Assembly: GCA_949448405.1 (NCBI GenBank)
Contig: CASTFX010000022.1
Location: 1-12,212, forward strand
Direction: 5' to 3'
Length of the DNA stretch: 12,212 nt
DNA from: an uncultured Clostridia bacterium
Lineage (GTDB): Bacteria; Bacillota; Clostridia; TANB77; CAG-508
Of the stretch, positions 1 to 7,100 are shown in pieces. Under the pieces are notes generated by a model. That model ran no database searches and had not been told where the DNA came from. It was given only the letters and a program-made list of their open reading frames with translations. A program made the position numbers and the translations under genes. How positions within the stretch are numbered: the first letter of the stretch is position 1; each line of letters opens with the position of its first letter.

Positions 1-261
1 TCCTCCAATTAGATTGCCTATTTCATCATACCTCTTGTCTATCTTTTTATCAACTTTTGTTATTCTTTCTTCAACTGCTGTTATTCTTTCGTTTGTGTGT
101 CTAATCATCTGGCTAATTGATACAAAGTTTGCTCTTGTTTCTTCTTCGAACTTGTCAATTCTCTTGTTTGTTGATTCTTCTAAGCTTTTTAAATCTTTAC
201 TTACTGTATCAATTTTATTTCCTAATTCGCTGATAGCTTGAAGTATTCTTTCTTCACTCAT
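1..261 (-). CDS. Coiled-coil protein, N-terminal part (runs off the window)
   Basis: Open frame of 87 codons from the ATG at 261 to the window edge without a stop. The ATG is preceded by a good ribosome site (GGTGGTG about 5 bases upstream). The protein starts MSEERILQAISELGNK and is very rich in E, K, R, D, N and S with hydrophobic residues at heptad spacing, including near-repeats such as NERITAVEERITKVDKKIDKR. This predicts a long amphipathic helix or coiled coil, with no membrane segment or signal peptide in the visible part. It is transcribed divergently from the gene at 425. No family can be named from this fragment; structural, phage-like and chemoreceptor-like coiled coils all look like this. 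There is no in-frame CGG. Confidence 0.75.
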   Translation of the reverse strand, partial: MSEERILQAISELGNKIDTVSKDLKSLEESTNKRIDKFEEETRANFVSISQMIRHTNERITAVEERITKVDKKIDKRYDEIGNLIGG

Positions 262-370
262 ACATTTCACCACCTTTCAAATTAATCTATGTTTTTAAGC
301 TTATCATATAAAGTGTAAATTTGCAATCCATTTTATCTCTATTTTTCATTGTAATTCTTTCCATTTTTTG

Positions 371-399
371 TTTACAAACTTTAGGCACTGTGTTATAAT
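371..399 (+). promoter_or_regulatory. SigA-type promoter of the 425-2283 unit
   Basis: TTTACA at 371-376, a 17-base spacer, then TATAAT at 394-399, with an extended -10 TG at 391-392. It is followed by GGAGG at 413-417 and the ATG at 425. The rest of 262-424 holds the 5' region of the leftward coiled-coil gene. The only candidate promoter for that gene is weak (TTGCAA, 17 bases, TAAGCT on the minus strand). Confidence 0.8.
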
Positions 400-424
400 T
401 CGAATATGAATAGGAGGTAAAGCA

Positions 425-1333
425 ATGAACCAAATTTTATATACAGGAAAAGGTAAATCAAGTGGACCAGCTTCATTAAAATCGATACTTAAAACTTTTG
501 GTATCTCTATGATTGCTTTGGGTGTAATATTTTTAGGAGAAGGCTCTTATGCTTTATATGAAAATTATAGATTAAGTAAAGAATTTGTAGATACAAGCGT
601 TCCTGAAATTGCTTTTGAGCAAGAGGAAAACAATGCTGTTGTTACTATTACTCATAATAAAGGTATTAATAAAGTAAGATACCATTGGAACGATGAAGTA
701 GAAACTATTATAGATGGTAAAGATGAACGTAAAGTAATATTAGATACTATAAGTATTCCAGCTGGGGTAAATACCCTTCATGTTCAAGCCGTTGATATAA
801 ATGGAAAATCTGTGGATAAATTTTATGAATTTGCTTATGATGGAATATGTATTGATCTTTCAGTTATAGATAACACTTATATGAAAATTACTGCAACAGA
901 TGTTAAAGGTCTTACTTCACTAACTTTCAAGTGGAATTCTGAAGATGCAGTTACTGCTTATTCAAATGCTGAAACACCAACAGTTATCGAACAAACAACT
1001 GAGATACCAACTGGTCTAAATACACTTTCTATAACTGCTGTTAATTCAGAAAATAAAACTTTAACAAAAACACAAGATATAAAGGGAGTACATCCTCCTA
1101 AGATAAAATTATTTATACAAGATAATTTCTTAATTGTTCATGTTACTGATGAAGAGGGAATTGATAAAATTATACACCAAATCAACGTTGAAGAAGAACA
1201 AGTAATAGAGGTTGGTGGAGCTAAAGAATACAAATATAAATATAATATTGCTGATAGAGATAATGTTTTAGTTACAATTACTGCTATTGATATTGAAGGT
1301 GTTGGAAGAACTTATAAAGGTAAAAATTATTAA
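425..1333 (+). CDS. Membrane-anchored protein with three Ig-like repeats
   Basis: 302 aa. A short basic N-terminus is followed by one hydrophobic segment at about residues 22-42, predicted as a signal anchor, with the rest outside the cell. The outer part consists of three diverged repeats of about 80 residues, each with a 'KGI..V.Y.WN'-like strand and later a 'IPAGVNTLHVQAVD'-like strand: about 53-135, 136-215 and 220-300. The pattern resembles bacterial Ig-like or cadherin-like beta-sandwich repeats. No catalytic motif is seen. The start is supported by GGAGG eight bases upstream and by the promoter at 371-399. The receiver-GGDEF gene starts 17 bases after its stop, so the two are probably co-transcribed. 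Exact function unknown; a surface binding or sensing role is inference. Confidence 0.75.
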   Translation: MNQILYTGKGKSSGPASLKSILKTFGISMIALGVIFLGEGSYALYENYRLSKEFVDTSVPEIAFEQEENNAVVTITHNKGINKVRYHWNDEVETIIDGKDERKVILDTISIPAGVNTLHVQAVDINGKSVDKFYEFAYDGICIDLSVIDNTYMKITATDVKGLTSLTFKWNSEDAVTAYSNAETPTVIEQTTEIPTGLNTLSITAVNSENKTLTKTQDIKGVHPPKIKLFIQDNFLIVHVTDEEGIDKIIHQINVEEEQVIEVGGAKEYKYKYNIADRDNVLVTITAIDIEGVGRTYKGKNY

Positions 1334-1350
1334 TACGGAGTTTTAAATTT

Positions 1351-2283
1351 ATGATACACGAGATATTTATTGTTGAAGATGAGGATGATTTAGTCGATAC
1401 TCTAAAAGTTCAACTGAAAAATACTAGAGAATTAGTTTTTAAAAGAATGAATACTACTATTTTGCAAGACCACTTACTTGACATTCCTGCTTTGATTATA
1501 ATAAATGAAGATAAACTAAATAATTGTAATATTTCTGATGTGTGTACTTTAATTAGAAGTAATGAAGATAATAGCATTACCCCTATAATGGTTATGAGTT
1601 CTAATACTGAACTCGAGCACAAAAGAAAAGTTTTAAAAGAAGAAGTAGAATATTATATAACCAAACCTATAGATGTTGAATCTATATTGTACATGATTAA
1701 AAATACTGTAAAGCTTTTATATAGAAATAGAGGTATCAGTCCGCTTACTAAGCTTCCTGGCAACTTGCCAATACAGGCTGAGTTAAAGAAGCGTTTACTA
1801 AAAAAACAAGAATTTGCAGTTTTATATTTTGATTTAGATAATTTTAAAGCATATAATGATACTTATGGATTTTTAGGCGGAGATGAAATAATCAAACAAA
1901 CGGCTAAAATTATCCTAAAAAATGTTAATGCAGATGAAGATATCCATAACTTCGTCGGACATATAGGTGGAGATGATTTTGTAGCTTTAGTTACAAATGA
2001 AAATTATGAAGAAATTTGCCAGAATATAATTTTAGAATTTGATAAAAAAATTCTTGATTATTTTTCAGAAGTAGATAGAGAAAAAGGATTTTTAGAAGTT
2101 CCAAATAGAAAAGGTATTATCGAAGAATTTCCTCTAGTTTCTATTTCAATAGGTGTTGTTGAAGTTTCTAAAGGGAGATTTCATAATGTTTTAGAAATTG
2201 GAGAAGTCGGAGCTCAAGTTAAACATTTGGCTAAAGTTACTCCTGGAAGTGCTTATGCTATTAATAGAAGAAAAATATTATAA
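1351..2283 (+). CDS. Receiver-like/GGDEF diguanylate cyclase
   Basis: 310 aa, predicted to make the second messenger c-di-GMP from two GTP. Residues 1-120 look like a response-regulator receiver: acidic cluster EDEDD at 9-13, S83/S84 at the Thr/Ser switch position, and K105-P106. The usual phosphoacceptor Asp after the third strand is replaced by Asn (N52 in ALIIINED), so normal phosphorylation is doubtful. Residues 130-305 are a GGDEF domain: metal/substrate motif FDLDNFKAYND at 160-170 and active-site loop GGDDF at 206-210, a variant normally compatible with activity. No RxxD inhibitory site is seen upstream of GGDDF (IHNF instead). The ribosome site is weak (GGAG, 11 bases upstream). Four CGG triplets occur, all out of frame (GGC GGA, ACG GCT, GTC GGA twice), and the frame is intact. 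Confidence 0.88.
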   Translation: MIHEIFIVEDEDDLVDTLKVQLKNTRELVFKRMNTTILQDHLLDIPALIIINEDKLNNCNISDVCTLIRSNEDNSITPIMVMSSNTELEHKRKVLKEEVEYYITKPIDVESILYMIKNTVKLLYRNRGISPLTKLPGNLPIQAELKKRLLKKQEFAVLYFDLDNFKAYNDTYGFLGGDEIIKQTAKIILKNVNADEDIHNFVGHIGGDDFVALVTNENYEEICQNIILEFDKKILDYFSEVDREKGFLEVPNRKGIIEEFPLVSISIGVVEVSKGRFHNVLEIGEVGAQVKHLAKVTPGSAYAINRRKIL

Positions 2284-2305
2284 ATTTAAACATTAATTAT
2301 ATTTT

Positions 2306-2340
2306 CTCACATATACTATAGGTATATGTGAGGTTTTTTT
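2306..2340 (+). terminator. Rho-independent terminator overlapping the cwlD ribosome site
   Basis: A perfect 11-bp stem (CTCACATATAC at 2306-2316, GTATATGTGAG at 2322-2332) has a 5-base loop and seven T at 2334-2340. It ends the receiver-GGDEF transcript. The 3' arm contains GAGGT, the only candidate ribosome site for the cwlD ATG at 2341. Confidence 0.85.
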
Positions 2341-3070
2341 ATGTTTGTTTTTAGGAAAAAGCATTTTGCTTTAATATTGTCTTGTTTATTCATTTCTTTT
2401 TCTTTTTGTATGGTAAGCAATAAATTAAACGAAAGAAGCTATGAGATACAGCAAGTTTCTGCTATCCCTATAAATGAAAAAGTTATAATAATTGATGCAG
2501 GACATGGTCGGAGAAGATGGTGGAGCCACAAGTGCTAATGGAATATCTGAGGCTAATCTTAACTTAAATATAGCTCTAAAACTTCAAAACTTACTTGAAC
2601 AAAGTGGTGCTACTGTAATTTTAACAAGATCTGATGAGAATGCTATTTATGAGATAGACGCTAAATCTTTAAGTCGTAAGAAAATTTCTGATACTAAGAA
2701 TAGAGTAAAAATTGGTAATGATAGCTCTAGTGATATTTTTGTGTCTATTCATATGAATAAAATTCCTCAGACTCAATATAGTGGTTGGCAGACTTTTTAT
2801 AATGTAAAAAGTGGAAATGGTAAAATTCTTTCTGAATCAATCCAGGCTGCTCTAAATGATACAATTGATAGAAAAAATAATAGAATAGCTAAATCGATTA
2901 ATAACATTTATATTATTGACCATGTTGAAATTCCAACTTGTATTGTTGAATGTGGATTTTTATCTAATCCAGAGGAATTGTCTTTATTATTACAAGATGA
3001 TTATCAAGATAAAATTTCTTGGGGAATTTATACAGGAATTATAAATTATTTTAACGAGAAAGATATATAA
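2341..3070 (+). CDS. cwlD: CwlD N-acetylmuramoyl-L-alanine amidase, read through one in-frame CGG (+1)
   Basis: A zinc amidase (Amidase_3) that removes peptides from muramic acid so that muramic-delta-lactam can form in the spore cortex. Literal translation stops at about residue 65 (DAGHG then RRRWW). Skipping one C at 2509 gives 242 aa, close to the roughly 237 aa of the Bacillus enzyme. Visible features: signal anchor at about 8-25; zinc ligands H55 (DAGHGG), E70 (GISEAN) and H137 (SIHMN); catalytic E203 (VECGFLSN). The segments SRKK..D..NRVK, SGWQTFYN and IYIIDHVEIPTCIVECGFL match CwlD rather than generic amidases. The shift sits between G56 and G57, exactly in the zinc-binding motif. No other lesion is seen. 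If recoding does not occur, this is a pseudogene. No promoter is clear; the ribosome site lies in the preceding hairpin. Confidence 0.85.
2509..2511 (+). other. +1 recoding site, CGG-A, in cwlD
   Basis: Context CAT GGT C GGA GAA GAT. The in-frame codon after Gly56 is CGG. Moving +1 reads GGA as Gly57 and restores GHGGEDGGATS. Confidence 0.8.
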
Positions 3071-3087
3071 ATTTATAGTGAAACAAA

Positions 3088-3120
3088 GCGGACGACCAAT
3101 GGTCGTCCTTAAATTTTATT
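3088..3120. terminator. Bidirectional terminator between convergent genes
   Basis: GGACGACC at 3090-3097, loop AAT, GGTCGTCC at 3101-3108: a perfect 8-bp stem between cwlD (+) and the 3119-3322 gene (-). The rightward side is followed by TTAAATTTTATT and the leftward side by GCTTTGTTT, so it can serve both strands. Confidence 0.75.
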
Positions 3121-3322
3121 AATAATTATTTTCTTTTTTATATTTTACTACTGCTTGTACAAAGTATAAATCTTCAAATCCACTTGGATTTTCGCTTATG
3201 TGCATTTGGACGTTTCCAAATGGTTGCCAACAGTCATCTATTTTTCTGCGTACTCTTTCTGCTAATATCCCATAGTTATTTGCAGTTACTAACTCATAGT
3301 CTACAATTTCTCTATTGTCCAT
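3119..3322 (-). CDS. Small DUF1737-like protein
   Basis: 67 aa. The core YELVTANNYGILAERV, then a charged segment, WQPFGNVQMH and a final YFVQAVVKYK strand follow the pattern of DUF1737 proteins (YELVTA..., GWQPLGG..., QAMVK). These are small cytoplasmic proteins of unknown function. The ATG has a strong ribosome site (AAAGGAGG) eight bases upstream and its own promoter, so it is a real single-gene unit despite its size. It ends at the shared terminator with cwlD. Function unknown. Confidence 0.8.
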   Translation of the reverse strand: MDNREIVDYELVTANNYGILAERVRRKIDDCWQPFGNVQMHISENPSGFEDLYFVQAVVKYKKENNY

Positions 3323-3358
3323 TCAAAAACTTCCTCCTTTGTATACTTTAATATTAAT

Positions 3359-3387
3359 ATTATATCATTCCTATATTGTTTTAGCAA
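3359..3387 (-). promoter_or_regulatory. SigA-type promoter of the DUF1737-like gene
   Basis: On the minus strand: TTGCTA (3382-3387), 17 bases, TATAAT (3359-3364), then AAAGGAGG and the ATG at 3322. Confidence 0.7.
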
Positions 3388-3393
3388 CTATTT

Positions 3394-5755
3394 TTAGTTA
3401 CATGTTATGTGTTTGTTTTTAATTTTAATCTTTATCTCTCCTATTATATCTGTTCTATATATCACACATTTAGCTAATTCTAGTCTTTCTATTATTTCGT
3501 TACTTGGGTGTTCGAATTTATTATCTTCTCCTACTCCTATTAATGCAATTTTAGGATTTACAGCTTTTAAAAATTCTTTTGTTGTAGAACCTTTTGAGCC
3601 GATGATGTGCAACCTTTAAGATATCCGCTTCTAATTCTCTACTATTATATAGTTTTAGTATATTTTCTTCTGCTTCTTTTTCTATATCTCCGGGTAAACA
3701 TTATTCTTGTACCATCACATATAAATTTTGCAACTATTGAATTATTATTTATATCATCATGTGGCAATTCTTTAGTTGGATAAAGGATTTTCGCATAGGA
3801 TTTTTGGTCAAATTCTATTTTATCTCCTGCTTTTACTACTATTATATTTACCCTTCTTTTCTGGGCTATCTCCATTATATTTTCAAAGTTTTTATAGCTC
3901 TCTTTTTGTTTTGATATTACAAGGTTTTCTACTGTTAAATTTTCTAGTATATATTTTAATCCGTCCGAACATGATCTGTGTCAAAATGACTGCATAGCAT
4001 ATAATCAATTTTATCTATTCTTCTATTTAATAAATATGGAAGTAAAATATTTTTACCTATGTCATAATTTTCTGAGCCTCCTCCATCTATAAGTATTTTG
4101 GTATTTTGTGGTGTAATAATCAGGCTGGAATCTCCTTGTCCTACATCTATAAAATATATTTTTAATTCTTTAGGTATGTTTATATAGATTAATGATACTG
4201 ATACTGTAATAATCAGTGTAATTGCAACTATTTTCTTATTTCTTATTTTTTGAAAAATCTTTGATTTAATAGTTATAAAAATTTCTTTTCCGAATTTTTG
4301 ATATAAATAGTAGATATAAAAAATTGTTAAATAATATAAAATTATTTGCCAAAAATATGGTGTTTTTAAATATATCTTAGAAAATGGAATTTCTGCTGTA
4401 TATCTTACTACAATTTGTAAAATATTAATTAGTAATTTATACATTTTTCCAAAAATCATTGCGAATTTTATGTTTATGAATGATATTATGATTATAACTA
4501 ATCCAAACATTATAATTAAGGTTATTAGATAGCTTGTTAATATATTTGTTAGAAAAAAAGTTAGTGATATTGTTTTATAATTATATGCAATTATTGGCAT
4601 TATTACTATTTGAGCAGATATACTAACAAGTATTATATCTTTTATATAGTTTCTAATTTTCTTTTCTTTACCTCTTACTGTTATAGATTTTGTTTCTTTC
4701 TTGAAAATCTTTAAAAAGCAAATTATCCCTATTGTTCCTCCATATGATAACAGCACTCCACTATTTCTTATGTTATATGGGTTGTAAATTAAAGTAATTA
4801 GAAGTGGAATACAAATACTTGACCATGTATCACTTTTTCTATGAAAACTTCCGTGAGAATAAAAAAAGTATTGCCATAAAACATGCTCTTACAACTGATG
4901 GTGTAAATCCTGAGATAAACATTAGAATAATTAAAAATATACTGTTAATTGCTCTTATTTTAGATTTTGAAGCATTTATTAGTTTTAGAAGGTTAGTTAT
5001 CCCTATAGTAATAATTCCTATGTGTGTGCCTGATACAGCCAAAATATGATATATACTGCTATCTCTAAAGTCATCTATAGTTTCTTCTGAAATTTTAGAA
5101 GTATCTCCGAAGAAGAATTCCTATCGCTAAATTTGCTTCTTCTCCTGTACTTTCTTTTAAATTTGATTTAATCTTTTGTTTTAAATTATTAAAATAAATT
5201 AATATTGAATTTAGATTATCTTTTTTTAAAATTTTTATATCTTTCGAAGTTACTATTCCATATATATTTTTTTCTTTCAGATATTCCCTATAATCAAATG
5301 CTTTATAGTTAGTTGCTTTTGCTGCCTTCTTGTAACTTCCAGTTAAATATATCTTATCTCCATATTCTAGCTTTTCAGTTTTTGGAGTATATAACAATAA
5401 ACAAGTTCCTTTATATTTCGTCTCTTTATTTATACTTTCTATCTTTATCTTGTAACTATATCTATACTCTGTCTCTTTTAAATCAGAGGTTACTGTTGCT
5501 ATCACTTCTATTTGTTCTAGCTGATTATATAAGTTATTGTGTTTATTTTCTAATTTTAAGATTTGAATATTAGAAATAGTTCCAAAAATTATAATGTATA
5601 TTAATGTTGATTTTAAATTTTTCATGGGTAAAATTTTCATCTTGTATATTAAAAATAATATAAAAAAAATAGGAACTATACTTAATCTTAAGTATAGCCC
5701 CCATATTATACCTGTTATATACCCGAATCGTAATTAATACTATCGGTCTTTTCAT
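3394..5755 (-). CDS. comEC: ComEC/Rec2 DNA-uptake channel, read through seven in-frame CGG (+1)
   Basis: The inner-membrane channel that takes single-stranded DNA into the cell during transformation. Literal translation gives six broken pieces. Skipping the C at seven CGG positions (5725, 5109, 4853, 3967, 3963, 3692, 3601) turns 2362 bases into 2355 = 785 codons, one 784-aa protein with no internal stop. Order: N-terminal membrane start (MKRPIVLITIGYITGIIWG), soluble OB-like segment about 45-190, competence membrane domain beginning around 'ILLGDTSKISEETIDDFRDS' and 'HILAVSGTHIG' with many hydrophobic helices to about 550, then a metallo-beta-lactamase-like domain with H589-F-D-T-D-H594 and H715-H716-G. 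The start at 5755 lies 26 bases after the NlpC/P60 gene stop with AAAGG upstream, so the two are probably co-transcribed. All seven shifts fall on glycines, at least four of them in conserved motifs. A decaying pseudogene should also show other lesions; none is seen. Confidence 0.87.
3599..3601 (-). other. +1 recoding site, CGG-C, in comEC
   Basis: Context GCA CAT CAT C GGC TCA AAA. The shift gives Gly717 and restores the conserved VAHHGSKGS of the C-terminal metallo-beta-lactamase-like domain. Confidence 0.8.
3690..3692 (-). other. +1 recoding site, CGG-A, in comEC
   Basis: Context ATG TTT ACC C GGA GAT ATA. The shift gives Gly687 and restores IMFTGDIEKEAE, the conserved FTGD motif. Which C of the CCC run is the extra one cannot be told. 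Confidence 0.8.
3961..3967 (-). other. Two tandem +1 recoding sites, CGGA-CGGA, in comEC
   Basis: Context GAT CAT GTT C GGA C GGA TTA. After the first shift (extra C at 3967) the next codon is again CGG (C at 3963). Shifting twice gives Gly596-Gly597 and restores HFDTDHVGGLKYILENL, the metal-binding motif. One shift alone does not restore the frame. Confidence 0.82.
4851..4853 (-). other. +1 recoding site, CGG-A, in comEC
   Basis: Context TTA TTC TCA C GGA AGT TTT. The shift gives Gly301 and continues into SFHRKSDTWSS, the conserved region of the competence membrane domain, instead of stopping four codons later. Confidence 0.8.
5107..5109 (-). other. +1 recoding site, CGG-A, in comEC
   Basis: Context GGA ATT CTT C-less frame CTT then C GGA GAT ACT. 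The shift gives Gly216 and restores GILLGDTSKISEE, the conserved LLGD motif at the start of the competence domain; without it a stop comes four codons later. Confidence 0.82.
5723..5725 (-). other. +1 recoding site, CGG-G, in comEC
   Basis: Context ATT ACG ATT C GGG TAT ATA. The shift gives Gly11 and a hydrophobic ComEC-like start (RPIVLITIGYITGIIWG). It also lets the frame run into the main body without relying on the internal ATG at 5640. Confidence 0.78.
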
Positions 5756-5781
5756 TTATTATATAACCTTTCAATTTTAAA

Positions 5782-7020
5782 TTATATTATACGACGTGCA
5801 CAAACATAGTAGAAACCGTCTCCAGAAACATTTGATGTAATAACACCTTTTCTAGAATTTGCTGCATGAATAAATTTTCCTCCGCCAATATAAATACCTA
5901 CGTGACCTATTTTTTTGCTTCCACTTCTATTTGAGAAACATATAATATCGCCTGCTTGTAATTCTGATTTATTTATTGCTTTTCCATTTGAAGCTTGTGC
6001 TGATGAAGTACGTGAAATTGAGTATCCGAAGTGTCCATATACATATGATGTAAATCCTGAACAATCAAATCCTTTACTTGGTGTAGCTCCACCACTTACA
6101 TATTTATATCCTAAATATTTCTTAGCAAATGCTACTATTTCTGAACCAGTTGCAGATCCTTTGGTTGATTTTACTTCTACTGCTTCTTCTTTAGCAGTTG
6201 TTTTTGCTGTTTCTGTTTTCTTAGTAGTTGTTGAACTTCTTGATGTTACTACTACTTTTTTATCTGATACATAGCTTGATGAAACATAACCTACTTTTCC
6301 ATTAAATTCGATTTTCTTCCATCCATTTTCTTCACTTAGTACTTTTACTTCTGTATTTTTTAATAATTTCATTAAAGATTCAGCTGAAGTGCTTGCCTCT
6401 TTTCTAAAATTAACAGAATTTCCTGAAATATATCCTGTTTTTTGTGATGAAGTATCATTATTTTCAGGAGTTTGTGCTACTTCTTTTTCTACTATATTTT
6501 CTGTTCTTACCCAACCTTTAATGTTTCCTGTTGTTATATATGACCATCCATTAACTTCACTTGCAATTTCTACTTGTTTTTCTTCTTCTAATGTTACTAA
6601 TACTATTGAGTTAATAACTGGTGTTATATATATTTTTACATCTTTTTGTAATGTTTTAACCATTACTTTATTTTCTTCTTCTGTATCTGTTTTTTCCCCT
6701 TCGACTTTTGTTTCTTCAGATTTTGGTTGTTCTTCAGCTTTAGTTACTTCTTTATCTACTTTTAAATAATCTGCTGAGACATACCCTTCTATTTTCTCTG
6801 AATCAACTTCTGCTTTAATTTTATACCATCCGTTTTTTTCTTCTAAAACTTCGACTTTATCATTCATTGATAAAAGTCCTACAATTGATGCTTCTACTGA
6901 TGCATCTTTTCTTACTCTTAAAGTATCTGTTGTAACAATTCCTGTTGCTGCTAAACTACATAATGCAGTACAAAATAATATTGTAACAGTCAATAAGGAT
7001 ATTACTATACTTTTTTTCAT
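5782..7020 (-). CDS. Secreted SH3-domain NlpC/P60 cell-wall hydrolase
   Basis: 412 aa, predicted D,L-endopeptidase that cuts peptidoglycan stem peptides outside the cell. Signal peptide at about 1-25 (basic start, hydrophobic core, CSLAA). Three bacterial SH3 domains follow at about 26-92, 119-180 and 196-256 (TLRVRKDAS, NSVNFRKEAS, GWYKI/GWKKI motifs), separated by E/K/T-rich linkers. The C-terminal NlpC/P60 domain spans about 292-412, with catalytic C320 (FDCSGF), H373 (GHVGIYIGGG) and third polar residue H385 (FIHAA). The start has AGAGGTG about six bases upstream and a consensus promoter. comEC follows 26 bases after its stop. Four CGG triplets occur, all out of frame. Confidence 0.93.
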   Translation of the reverse strand: MKKSIVISLLTVTILFCTALCSLAATGIVTTDTLRVRKDASVEASIVGLLSMNDKVEVLEEKNGWYKIKAEVDSEKIEGYVSADYLKVDKEVTKAEEQPKSEETKVEGEKTDTEEENKVMVKTLQKDVKIYITPVINSIVLVTLEEEKQVEIASEVNGWSYITTGNIKGWVRTENIVEKEVAQTPENNDTSSQKTGYISGNSVNFRKEASTSAESLMKLLKNTEVKVLSEENGWKKIEFNGKVGYVSSSYVSDKKVVVTSRSSTTTKKTETAKTTAKEEAVEVKSTKGSATGSEIVAFAKKYLGYKYVSGGATPSKGFDCSGFTSYVYGHFGYSISRTSSAQASNGKAINKSELQAGDIICFSNRSGSKKIGHVGIYIGGGKFIHAANSRKGVITSNVSGDGFYYVCARRII

Positions 7021-7055
7021 AAATCACCTCTATTATTTTTCATCACGTACCTTTA

Positions 7056-7084
7056 ATTATACTCTTCTTTTATAGATTTGTCAA
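7056..7084 (-). promoter_or_regulatory. Consensus SigA promoter of the NlpC/P60-comEC unit
   Basis: On the minus strand: TTGACA (7079-7084), 17 bases, TATAAT (7056-7061), matching the SigA consensus at both boxes. The insertion sequence begins 16 bases upstream of the -35 box. Confidence 0.88.
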
Positions 7085-7091
7085 ATTTTGG

Positions 7092-7100
7092 TCTAAAAAA
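7092..7100 (+). repeat. Target-site duplication, left copy
   Basis: TCTAAAAAA, identical to 8698-8706 on the other side of the insertion sequence. Nine bases is the duplication size known for ISLre2 elements. Confidence 0.8.

Noticed and set aside
1334..1350. CGG at 1336 as a further recoding site
   Set aside because: It lies after the stop codon of the upstream gene, in the weak ribosome site of the receiver-GGDEF gene, and is not translated.
2492..3070. A separate amidase gene starting at an ATG at 2492
   Set aside because: That ATG lies out of frame inside the codons for I-I-D-A of the real gene and has no ribosome site. The DAGHG motif needed by the enzyme is in the other frame, so the two parts belong together.
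3394..5640. comEC as several short independent genes
   Set aside because: The pieces are consecutive parts of one ComEC in order, joined by single extra Cs, and most have no ribosome site of their own.
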